This document shows, piece after piece, positions 1-10,455 of a DNA stretch of 64,000 bases (the first letter of the stretch is position 1; each line of letters opens with the position of its first letter). The notes beneath the pieces were generated by a model. That model ran no database searches. It was not told the origin of the DNA and saw nothing but the letters and a program-made list of their open reading frames with translations. The translations under genes and the position numbers were made by a program. This DNA is from Pieris napi (Eukaryota > Arthropoda > Insecta > Lepidoptera > Pieridae), in NCBI RefSeq assembly GCF_905475465.1, contig NC_062236.1, positions 3,978,001-4,042,000 of the forward strand. The letters are read 5' to 3'.

Positions 1-792
1 GCAACCCACACAGATAGGTACCTCAATGGTGAATCCCACCACCACCCTTCACAACTGCTTTCTGTCGGTAAATGTTTGTTTCAGAGAGCCCAGCGTCTTT
101 GTGATGATGCCCACCTCGAGGAGGAACTACAGCATGTCAAACAGGTGCTACACCGAAACAAGCTGCGCATCCCCCGGCTACATCACAAAAACAAAAATAA
201 GACACAAACAGTTCCCCGCCAGCCAGCCTACTTGCCATATGTAAAGGGAGTTACAGATAGAATTAGCCGGATCCTAAAACGAGCTTCTATTCATACAATT
301 TTCAAGCCGCACAAGAAGATTCAGCAATTCCTAAGACCAATCAAAAGTAACACCCCATTGCAAGATGCAGGTATATACAAACTGGATTGCGACTGTGGCC
401 TGTCTTACATAGGGCAAACTAAACGCAATATGTCCAGCAGACTCAAAGAACACATTGCAGACATAAGACATAGACGACACACAAAATCAGCAGTCTGTGA
501 ACACATACTAGATAGGCCTAATCACTACATACGCTTTGACCAACCGAAAGTACTTGCGAAAGAGAAAAGATTCTTCCCAAGATTGGTACGCGAAGCCATT
601 GAAATCAAAAAACACCCCAATTTCAATAGAGAAGACGGCCTAAAATTGTCAAACACCTGGGATCCAATAATATCCAAATTAAAATCTCAAAAAGAAAAAC
701 AATCCGCGAAAATAGAGGACACCGTGAGCCATTTTTGCCAAAACCCTCCATCTTTTAGTCGATACCAACTCCGGGGAAACAAATACAGATAA
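1..792 (+). CDS. Penelope-like element ORF, C-terminal part with GIY-YIG endonuclease (partial at left edge)
   Basis: The frame is open from base 1, so the ORF enters from outside the window; any start near 76 is internal. The first residues (THTDRYLNG followed by SHHHP) match the linker that follows the reverse transcriptase in Penelope-like retroelements (PLEs). A GIY-YIG nuclease follows, with GIYKLDCDCG and SYIGQTKRN at about codons 120-140, then RLKEH with the conserved Arg, and further on the NREDG and LSNTWDP block usual in PLE endonucleases. Two cysteines sit between GIY and YIG, as in animal PLEs. The family role is nicking DNA to prime reverse transcription. The RT domain must lie to the left. 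No frameshift is seen in the visible 263 codons, so this copy may be fairly young. The stop is TAA at 790-792. It is an element gene, not a host gene. Confidence 0.9.
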   Translation, partial: ATHTDRYLNGESHHHPSQLLSVGKCLFQRAQRLCDDAHLEEELQHVKQVLHRNKLRIPRLHHKNKNKTQTVPRQPAYLPYVKGVTDRISRILKRASIHTIFKPHKKIQQFLRPIKSNTPLQDAGIYKLDCDCGLSYIGQTKRNMSSRLKEHIADIRHRRHTKSAVCEHILDRPNHYIRFDQPKVLAKEKRFFPRLVREAIEIKKHPNFNREDGLKLSNTWDPIISKLKSQKEKQSAKIEDTVSHFCQNPPSFSRYQLRGNKYR

Positions 793-965
793 GGCAACTT
801 TCTCTGCAGCTGTGATACCTTTTGACATTCAACATCTTTTGTCTTCAGTCACCGTGACCACGCACGCTGTAAAGCACGCGAAACGTCGGATAAATTTAAA
901 ATTATGTCAAATAGTTGTAAATTTATAATAATAATACATAACTTTAATCCGGTAAAAAGCGTTTT
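793..965 (+). mobile_element. 3' untranslated end of the Penelope-like element
   Basis: Non-coding tail of the preceding ORF. The segment 824-850 (GACATTCAACATCTTTTGTC) and the terminal stretch near 936-965 (AACTTTAATCCGGTAAAAAG) recur in the second Penelope remnant at 29.7-30.15 kb, which supports the boundary. It contains CTGTAAAG (867-874) followed by CGAAACGTC (879-887), reminiscent of the hammerhead ribozyme core known from PLE ends. Positions equivalent to A6 and G8 do not match and no stem I is evident, so an active ribozyme is not claimed. Confidence 0.7.
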
Positions 966-3800
966 TCTTTAAATGTGTTTAAGTTGCTTGATATATTTTA
1001 TTTAATGTTTCCCGTGGGTTATGTGTTCTTAGGAAAAATGTTGCTAATACTATTTACTAAGTGTGACAAAAAATTTACATTAGTAATTTAACAAACACCC
1101 GTAGGTACCAATTAAAAATCACGCTTTCGGATTATAATTTGTATTTATTCACGAAATGTACGCGCGTACCGTGAGAGTGAGATTCGGTGTCAAGACGTGC
1201 TGTGTATGATCTGCGTATGTCAAAAACTAATTGGATTTGATGTCCGGGAATCATACTTAGCGCTAAGCCTTGACTTTGAATCTTCCCCTAATTTCAAGAC
1301 ATTTTTAATATAATTGTGATAGAACGTGTTTTGTTTAAAAAACATTTATTTTAAGCATTTATCTGTAAGAGGATTACTCGTACTTGATATTACAAATACA
1401 GAATCAATAATATCAATTTTAATGTTAGCATATAATATGTTAAATTTAGTAATACGAGATACCATAATCAAAACTCTTGTAATTACGTAGGTATAAATTG
1501 AAATGTCAATGTGTGAACTTCGACCTTTCGAATCATAAAGCCGATGAAACAAAATTGTATATGTATCAAACTTTTTACACATGCTATTGAATAGCCTATT
1601 TCAATAAAATCTTTCTAGGCATTTATAAAAAAAAATATATTAAATACATTATATTATAGTCTATTTCACATCTATATTATAAAAAATATATCTTTTGTTT
1701 TTAATGGATAAACTCTAAATTACTGAACAGGTTTTAGGCCTTCTTTACTTCCAAGAGCTTTTCTTAGTTCGATCTCAGAATCGAGTCGAATTAAAAAATA
1801 TATTAATAGGTACTGGATAGTTCATTCAAGGCATAAAGCGGGTGTAAACGCAGTTTGGTAGTTTCAAATTAAATACTATATAGTAAACCCAACTAAGCCA
1901 CTAAATGTCATATTAGAGAATTATGTATTAACCGACTATTCTAGAATAAAAATAACAAAATGTTTTTCTATTATCATCATTAATGTTAGAATACCATGTT
2001 ATTTTTTTATAATTATTTAATTATGTAATCCAGGACCTATACCTTAACGAACAAAGACCAAATAAAATAATGTATTAATAAAGCTCAATAATAGCGTCTC
2101 ACAATTGATTTCCTCGAATAAAACTATTTTTATTTAAGCCTATGCTTCAAATGTCACTTTTAATATTACCTTACAAAAATTACGGATTATTTGATTATAC
2201 ATTTAATATCCACATATTATATCACCCGGTAAATTTATTTTAATTAAAGCTTATTAACAATTGGCTAATATAAAAGTTGGTGTCAAAACTTCCACCCTTT
2301 TGTCGGCATAATTTTGCTTTAACAAACTTCAATATTGAATTTCCAAGCTTCGCTGCCCGTATTGTTTTCCATTGATTTGTTATCTGAGAATAAGTTATTT
2401 AATTGATAAACTCAGTATCACATGTTTTAGTTTTATTACATATTGATTAAGCAGGATGTTGATATTATCTTGAATATTTAATAATAATCTTGGTTAATAT
2501 TTATGAAATATACTTTTAGCTTTATCATTTATAAATTTTTATTTGAATTTGGCACTTATTTTTAGTAGAAATACAAAATAACATTTAGCAATTTAGCAAG
2601 CCATTATTTCTGTATGAAAATGTTGGTAAAGAATTAACATATTTATTTCATAATACGACCTGTTTTAATTAAGTGTGTATGACCCTCAGTGAATTATATC
2701 TAAACACTTAGTATTCGTATAATGTTATGTGTGTTTGCAGAAAATTACAATTTAAAAATAATGTATGTTTCAAAGTAATAAACTCCAGAACACGTTAAAA
2801 AAGGAAATGGTAAATCAAAGTAAAATCCTCAAACAAAGTATTAACATAAAGGAAGCTCTTACGTTTTATATTCCATCGGCGTTCCGATTTAAATGTTCTC
2901 CCAAAGTCTATACATAAGTCACGAAATTAACAACAACACGCATACGAAACACTCGTGAGTTCACAGCTTTACGCCCACACGCGTCCGCTCCAGTCAAAGG
3001 ACGAGCGACGAATGAGTACTACACTCAGTCGCCCTATTTCCCTCCCAACCCCCAGGTGGGAAAAAGGCAAAAGGCATGCTCAACTAGGTACGGGCCGCGT
3101 TAAAACACGCGTAATACCTTCTTTCAGACCGTTCCATAAAGTCGAGGGCTTTCATTTTTTATTTTCAGCTATTCCACATTGTGTTTATGGGTCATTTCTA
3201 TTCTTTGTGGCTTTATTGAATTTTATTTAATTAGAACCACTTGTCATTTGTTTGTAAGCGTTAAGCAAAGTGTGGAATTACCTTCGTTTAATACGAATCA
3301 TTATGCCGGTTTTCATTCAATTTTCCATTTTATCTGATTCTCTTGAAGCTTTGAGTAAATATTTGAAATGTTGATGAAAAGATTTCGCGTTATTTGACAT
3401 TCAAAGAACGATTGATTTAGAATTTCTTAAACTGGCAATGAAATTATAATTGGTCTAAGCTTTCGTGTAAGGTAAATATTTTAAAGTTAAGGTGTTTTGG
3501 CGTAAGAAAGTTTAAACAAATATCGGTGCCAAAATTGTTTTCCTGTAAAATATTTAGTCGTTGGGTTACGAAAATAAAATTTATTGGTTTCCTTTCATCT
3601 TAAACGCAATCTTAGTCTAGTATTTAAGTAGGGGATTAAACCTTAAAGCTGTGCTTTTCACCCCTGTTTTTTTTTTTGTTCGCCAAATGTTTTTATGTGG
3701 AAAACACGTGAAAAACACGGGGCCATACAGGCTTGTAGCGCCACTGAATTATTATTTGTAGTTTTTCTCTGGTAATGTAATGACTAAAAATTTTCCTCCA
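966..3800. other. Non-coding tract, no recognised gene
   Basis: AT-rich DNA without a recognisable gene. A 91-codon open frame at 2955..3230 (+) lies in a locally GC-richer patch (about 2935-3130). It has no recognised domain and a low-complexity hydrophobic end, so it is not called. A fragment at 3733-3745 (TTGTAGCGCCACT) matches the 3' end of the SINE family found elsewhere in the window. Confidence 0.5.
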
Positions 3801-3980
3801 GCCTTGCGATTCTGTAACTCACTTTTCGAATTCTCACAGCGGTTTTCACAGCGGCGGTCGCGCTCAAATCAGTCGTAAAGCAGTCATTTTACGATTTGGC
3901 ATTCTGATAAACGATAAACTACAAGCTTCTCCTTAGTTCCTCCTTAGAGAGTTGAAAATTGAGTTACAGAATCGCAAGGC
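3801..3980. mobile_element. Short MITE with about 20-bp terminal inverted repeats
   Basis: The ends are exact inverted copies: it begins GCCTTGCGATTCTGTAACTC and ends with the reverse complement, ACAGAATCGCAAGGC at its tip. The similarity runs a few bases further inward (TTTTC against GAAAA). The 180-bp interior has no ORF. A target duplication is not clear from the flanks. A non-autonomous DNA transposon is the simplest reading; the superfamily is unknown. Confidence 0.8.
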
Positions 3981-4935
3981 TATAATAGACAAAATAATAA
4001 GCTTAACTGAAGTTTAAAAATAAACAAATATTAAATATAAAAAAAAAACATAAAACTCAGTTCACATTTTAAAGCTACGAGCTTTTGGCTTCACGAACGC
4101 GTATACCAAGTTCAAAATTAAAAATACATCGTAAAACAAACGTGCATTGAAGTGTCATTTTAAACATGAACACAAAAGGCCACAAAATAAACACCTCCGG
4201 CAATTGTCGGGTTAAATTCCTGTATACATCGCACTGAATGGCATGTAAAAGATTCGGTACATGTTTTATATATCTTGGCCTCACGCCAGTCCGACATGGT
4301 ATACCCACTGGAATTTTGCGAATTTCTTTTCAAAGGTAAATTGTGAATAAGTAATGGGGTGTTAAAAATGAATTTGAATCATGTGTAAAGAAATAGTTCA
4401 GCCGGCGTGTTGGTTTGAAGTTCCGCAATCTACCTAATGAGGTAGACAAATATCAAAACTCAAAATAACTTTATTCGTGTTGGTAAACAAGTACACTTAT
4501 GCATACCAACAGAAAACATGTTAAATTGTTTGTAAATTTACTTTTACTATACGATACGATACACTCGTTGTTTCACCGGGAGTCGAATCCAGAGTACCCA
4601 TGTGTAACACCTGCAATGCGGTTGGCAAATGCAATACAATTTCTTAATAGTAAATTGTATAATAAGAAGTACAAATCATTCAAAAGTATTATTTGTATCT
4701 TTCAAAGTTAGACTGACTCAACTGATATTAATATAAATCTTAGCTATGTGTGGAATATATATAGCTTAACCCTTATGATATATTTATGACGTATTTAACT
4801 TCCTCCCCCCTTATTCCCACCTTATAATTGCTTTAGTTAACTTATTAATTACCTATTAAGAGGACCTAGGTTTGCGTGAGGTGATTAAAACTGATTAAGG
4901 TAATTAACTGATTAACGAAAAAGGAAAACTGTATA
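3981..4935. other. Non-coding tract
   Basis: No gene recognised. Short open frames at 4075..4308 (-) and 4499..4711 (+) have no domain and look like chance frames. Confidence 0.5.
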
Positions 4936-5263
4936 TCTTAATACATATATATATTTCTTGTGTGCGTGTGTATGTGACTGAACTCCTCCTAAACGTCTGG
5001 ACCGATTTTGATGAAATTTTTTGTGTGTGTTCAAGGGGATCTGGGAATGGTTTAGATTCACAAATCAGCCCACCAGATGTTAAGGGTAGTCCACCCCTAA
5101 TTTTTATTTTTTTATTTATAGATAAAATTTTATTTTTTATTTTTTTTATGTTACAGAATTAAAAAATACATACAACCCCTAATTTTCAACCCTCTACGAT
5201 CAACCCCTATTTTTTTATTATAAATGATATACATGGCAAAACGACGTTTGCCGGATCGGCTAG
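4936..5263 (+). mobile_element. Short non-autonomous Helitron
   Basis: The 328-bp element starts with TC (TCTTAATACATATATAT) and ends with a GC-rich hairpin-like end, GACGTTTGCCGGATCGGCTAG, finishing in CTAG. It is flanked by A (4935) and T (5264), the AT target and CTRR terminus expected of Helitrons, with no target duplication. The early GGACCGATTTTGATGAAAT block and the later 'ACCCCTA' runs are typical of lepidopteran non-autonomous copies. No Rep/helicase is encoded. An open frame at 4962..5162 lies inside it and is not a gene. Confidence 0.85.
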
Positions 5264-7224
5264 TATTTTAATAACTTTGTAATGCGTTTCGAACTTGTCT
5301 TCCACCATTAATTTACTTCAAAACTCCTTGTAATAACAAAACACCTTTACCATTTTAAGTTGGACAATAGAATGTAATTCCTTGGTATATTGAGCTGGGT
5401 GATATAGCATAAATTCTAAGGTATTGCAGTAGAGTAGTGACAGAAGCGATATCAAAAAGTTAAATCTTTTTTTCAGTATATACTGCATTTTTAGCCTAAA
5501 AGACTAATTATGCTTTTTATGCTTATATTGAATGAGAAGTGTATAATGCAGGCCGAATATTTTGTTAGATACAGGCTCCTCTGACTGTATATTTCAAAAC
5601 CGGGACATTATTGATTCTATGAAAACTGAATTAAATATAAACCAAATTGAATAACTGAGGCAAAAATAAATCGTTTATTGTTCGCAGAATCATATTCAAA
5701 TACAACATTATTTTGTTTGATCTGAAAGTTTAATTGGATAGGCAAATTTAATTGGATTGCAAAGTTCCCCTGCCGCTACGCGTATGATAGAGGTTCAACC
5801 TTTACCACAGGTAAAGCAGCAAAAACCACGAAAGGCTAACCATAAACTTTGATTAGATTTTGTTACACGCCGCGCCACGGTACATTAAAATGCGTGAATC
5901 GCGCCTGGCAGAATTGAATTTTCTAGGTCATTGCTTCACTCAGTTCATCTTGAGATTATGCATTATTTTCTCCATCCCTTTGAAGCGCATAGAATGTCCA
6001 TTTGTGGGATTTTCCTCAAGGAAAATTCCATTTGCATAGAACAGTTCGATGTGTGAGGAAATTCCCGTGCTCGAGACTATTTGCGATACATTATAAATTC
6101 AATAGATGACACGTAGTTGGAAGAATAGATTTAAGGAACGTAAACGTATGAAGATATTATTATAAAAGGTAGTAGATTTCTTATACAAATATAATATAGA
6201 TGCGTGTCACGAACAACCTGTATAAATAAGGGCACGTTCCTGTTTATTGCCGACGTCTGCAATTTGTTTCACCTGTAATTTGATGTATGTACACTGAACT
6301 AAATAGAATAGAGTACGGATTTACTTATAAAATATTTTTTTCTAATTTCATATTATACAATTTTTAAGTTGGTCTCATAAAAAATTAAGTTTAGTTCGAT
6401 CAATGGATCGACGAAAGATGAAAATTGAATCAACTTTTTCGTATGGTAGTTTTTTAAACTTGAAACACTACTTAGTAGCCGAAAAATAAAGGAAGTGTAC
6501 TGGACTATAATCCTTTAATAGGCCTTAGTAATAATAATAAAAGTGTATTTATTAAATAGCTTTAAAAACTGATTTATTGCATTATTCTAATTATGTAAAA
6601 AGTTTACGTGTGTTTTGTTATTTGAATTGTACTTCTTGATTCCATATTATTTTTACGCCAAATTAGCAAAAAAGCGATAAATTTCAAAATTTCTGTTATG
6701 CTTTTATTCTATGAATTTGTCTTTTAATTAATACAGTTGCAACATGTTGCGCTTAATCTTGTGAAGCGTTCTCGTTTATAAAAATTTATAGAGTCGTTCA
6801 AAGAAAAACTGTCGCACAAAAAACAGCGCTGCCGTGCATACCAGATGCTTGTTTTTACAATACCTATTCACCATTAAAATGCAAGCTACAAACGAAACGG
6901 TAATTGAATTTTCGTAACCACTGTCGAACGAATACTTGAACAATTTCTATTGACAGGCTATGTAATGCTTAGAATTTCTAAATATAAATATTCTTAAATT
7001 TTCAAATGACTGTAATAAACTTTATTCTGATAATATAAAGCAATTGGAATATATTATATTGTTTTATTATTTAAATAATAATCTGTGAGTTACTTTACAG
7101 ATTAAAACATTAACTACAATATTATTTTATTTACGACAAGTAAACATATCACATATGTTCTTTCAAGGATTATGATATTTCAAAAATAGGATTATCCTGA
7201 ATACAATTTTACAAAAATAAAAAA
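5264..7224. other. Non-coding tract
   Basis: Nothing recognisable: AT-rich, no long frame, no clear repeat boundary. Confidence 0.5.
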
Positions 7225-7244
7225 GGGTGCGTGTACGCGCGTAA

Positions 7245-7581
7245 GAAGTTATACTTCTTTGGCATTATTAAAAATAGTTTTCGATTGCATGCAAATAATT
7301 AATTACAATTAAATAATCAATGACTGGAAAAGGAGTCATTATAGTCAATAAAGTTCAGTTTACATTTGAAAAATTAAATAAATAAATATTTATTATTATT
7401 CTCTTACATTAAGTGTAACATAAATTCTGTTATTATTCGAATGTTGTTTTTAAATTATGTCCAATGCCGTAGCATCTTCCGTGGGCAACTTCATTCTGTT
7501 AATTTTGTGTCACGGTGCGCGCGCATCGTAAAATTTCACTCTCATCAATTTATCATAACGCGCCTAAAGAAGTATAACTTC
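7245..7581 (+). repeat. Left arm of the foldback structure (337-bp MITE copy)
   Basis: Begins GAAGTTATACTTCTTTGGC and ends GCCTAAAGAAGTATAACTTC. The inner part includes GTGTCACGGTGCGCGCGC (about 7508-7525). The frame 7441..7659 overlaps this arm and is not a gene. Confidence 0.85.
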
Positions 7582-8160
7582 AAAAAATTTAATGAGTGTA
7601 ATTCCTCTATGTTAGGACCTTCACTCGCGGCACTGAACATTACATGTACAAAGCTCTAGTTAATACTATCTTTAAAGTTTCTTAGTAATTAGAGGAATGT
7701 TAAACAGTTCAATAACAACGCTTTAATGAAGTAAGCAAACTTAAGTAGAAAGCAAGTCTAAGTAGAATTTAATCAGAGTCGACACGCGACGTCAGTGTGC
7801 CTCACCAACGTTGTTTCTCAACTATTATCTTGTCAATTTGGTTTAGATTGTTTACGGCCTAGTCAAAATCTATTTGAAAGTAATTTTATTCGATATTTGA
7901 AATATAATACGGAAACAGAACTTCTAATGAAATTGATACTAGTGGTTGTAATTATAATCTAACAACAGTCTTTATAGCAAGTAATTACTCCACTCTCTAA
8001 AAGTCTCTTTAATGGTAAAGGAGATAATAGTAATCATATATAGGACTACATTTTCAATCTTTCCTACGTCTACGTACATGAACTCGTATTTGACAAGTGA
8101 CGCGAAAGAATAATGTTTAAAGGATATTTATTAACTCTTGTTAATTGTAACAAACTTTTT

Positions 8161-8497
8161 GAAGTTATACTTCTTTAGGCGCGTTATGAAAAATTAATGA
8201 GAGTGAAATTTTACGATGCGCGCGCACCGTGACACAAAATTAACAGAATGAAGTTGCCCACCGAAGATGCTACGGCATTGGACATAATTTAAAAACAACA
8301 TTCGAATTATAATAGAATTTATGTTACACTTAATGTAAGAGAATAATAATAAATATTTATTTATTTAATTTTTCAAATGTAAACTGAACTTTATTGACTA
8401 TAATGACTCCTTTTCCAGTCTTTGATTATTTAATTGTAATTAATTATTTGCATTCATTCAAAAACTATTTTTAATAATGCCAAAGAAGTATAACTTC
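8161..8497 (-). repeat. Right arm of the foldback structure (337-bp MITE copy, inverted)
   Basis: Reverse complement of the left arm, same length, with small differences such as ACCGAAG against CCGTGGG near the centre. Ends CCAAAGAAGTATAACTTC. Confidence 0.85.
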
Positions 8498-8525
8498 GTA
8501 CGCGCGTACATTAGTACACGCACCC

Positions 8526-10084
8526 TTTTTTTTAATTGATAATATTAGTAACAATCATATTTTGAAACATACGAAATCGTAAATCATAGTCTTAAACTTC
8601 CTTGGAACATACTCGAACTCCTTTTTTATACTTACATATAGAAATATATGTTTATACGTTTTATACAATGTCTGTCACTTATTAAGTTGACGTATTACTC
8701 AGATTTTTTGGATGGAAAGATATTTTAAATATTGCTACTACAGTAGCTGTTATTCACTACTTAATTAATTATTACAAGTCAAGTTTAAAAGTTGATTTAA
8801 AGAAAAGAAATAGTAAATTAAAAAAACAATTTAAATTTCAAATCATTAATTTGCATTTTGTGTATGTAATGAATAACTTAATAAACCGATTTCAAAATAC
8901 TCTCTCCGTCAGAATGCTTCATTATTCCTTTTGGAGGCTACATTAACCTTAACAATATTTTAATAAAATATTCAATGGAACTCTCCGTTATTTATCAAAG
9001 CATAAATATAACCCAATTTTGTAATACTTTTTAAATATATATCTTTAGTATTTCTAAGCCTAAATCAAAATAAAACAAGCCTCAATTAGATGATATACTA
9101 TGCCGCACATTATGTACATATCGTTACATAATTCAAGTAATTGTGTCATAGTGACCAGATGTTGTATGGCACGACGTGATTTACAATGGACTAAATTATG
9201 TCGAATGCATAAATAGGAGCTATAACAATAATTATGTCATATTATCTGTAGTATAATTTGCGTTATCAGCAAACAACTCATATAATAAACATCTATGTAT
9301 TCATTTAAGTACTAAGCAACTACCACAAACATCGTGTTGTTAATTTTGTTAGCGGCTCAGTTGCTTCGTTGGTAAAACTGTTTGTGATTTTTCTAATTGC
9401 GCAAACAATTCTTGCTCAGTGCAGTTATATATATATTAGAGACAAAATAGAAGACGTGTGTCAGGCTCAGAAGGCCTTCTTGTCTATAAAGAAATAATAT
9501 GAATGTATAAAGAAATACATCTGACCGATTTCCCAGTCAGTGGCAACAAACGGCGCGTCATGGAAGAAATTGTTTCTTATGGTTGTTGGTTGTTTACATT
9601 ATTTGGTATCATCTTGGTACTTGATAAACATGATAATTGGAATAGACATATGCTGCAATGTTTAGGGATATTAGATATATTTAGAACGTAAACTTCACTA
9701 GGTATAACCCTACTCATGTATTATACTTATTCCGTTTTATTGTTTAACCAATAAGGGCAAAAAGGAAATTGAAGTGAGCTCGTATCCTGTGATTTTATTT
9801 TTACATGCTAAAAAGAGACAAAAGATTACATTAAGTATGAATATTTCTCACTCAGGAACTTTCTTTGAATACAACAACTCCTCAATCTAAGAATAAATAT
9901 TTAAATACTTTACAATTAAAGGAGCAAATTTACTTATATGAAACACTTTGTTCGTTATAAAAGTGAACGTAGTTTAAATTCACGAACTTTTAAAGAACTA
10001 CGTTCCAAGTCCATTCCAAGGTTTTGCTATAAAAAAAAAATTCAACTTAAAAGTGAAAGTGAGATAAACTTATTTTGAATAAAA
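8526..10084. other. Non-coding tract
   Basis: No gene recognised. At 9458-9480 GTGTGTCAGGCTCAGAAGGC resembles the inner part of the window's main SINE and may be a scrap of it. The 62-codon frame at 9503..9691 has no recognisable domain. Confidence 0.45.
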
Positions 10085-10455
10085 AGATGTGTGTTGTATG
10101 TTGAAGCAATGACGCTGGTATCAGCTGCCTTTAACTTTACATGTCACAGGTCTCGTAAATTAACAACGTAAATATACGTGGTTTATTCTATTTGCCGATA
10201 TTACTAGATCCACAAATTAATGACTAATTGATAGTCTATAGAAATAGTAATTTAATAGTCATTATTCTGAATGTCGGAGCAATGGCGTTAGTGTCAGCTG
10301 CTATTGTCATTATAATACATTAAAGTCAAATTAGTTCAAAAACGTTAATACTTTTCGTTGATTTGTCAATGTTACTAAATGTATAAATGAACGACTATTC
10401 AATGGTTGATAATAATTCCCCCATAATTCCTATGACTGCCGTTTGACTCTTCCAC
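10085..10455 (+). repeat. Unclassified dispersed repeat, two partial units in tandem
   Basis: Two related units lie side by side. One (about 10085-10250) contains GCAATGACGCTGGTATCAGC; the second (about 10265-10455) contains GCAATGGCGTTAGTGTCAGC and then CAAATTAGTTCAAAAACGTT and CCTATGACTGCCGTTTGA. The second unit is matched in inverse at 50960..51200. No ORF and no tRNA-like promoter were seen, so the class is unknown. Confidence 0.65.

Larger units (their letters stand above)
7225..8525. mobile_element. Foldback structure: two opposed copies of one MITE with shared outer ends
   Basis: Arms 7245..7581 and 8161..8497 are the same 337-bp sequence in opposite orientation, separated by about 580 bp of unrelated DNA. 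Each arm has its own terminal inverted repeats (GAAGTTATACTTCTTT at one end, AAAGAAGTATAACTTC at the other). Beyond the arms both outer sides carry GGGTGCGTGTAC plus a CGCGCGTA motif in mirror image, so the inverted homology extends to about 7225 and 8525. The arms differ at scattered positions, so the duplication is not brand new. No transposase is present. A third, shorter relative lies near 44.3 kb. Confidence 0.85.

Noticed and set aside
26..244. 72-codon plus frame at the left edge
   Set aside because: It overlaps the Penelope endonuclease ORF in another frame, and its codons show no domain.
2955..3230. 91-codon plus frame in a GC-richer patch
   Set aside because: No recognised domain or splice context; could be a chance frame near a GC-rich segment.
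7225..8525. CRISPR-like or tandem array
   Set aside because: Only two inverted units, no spacer periodicity, and the genome is of insect type.
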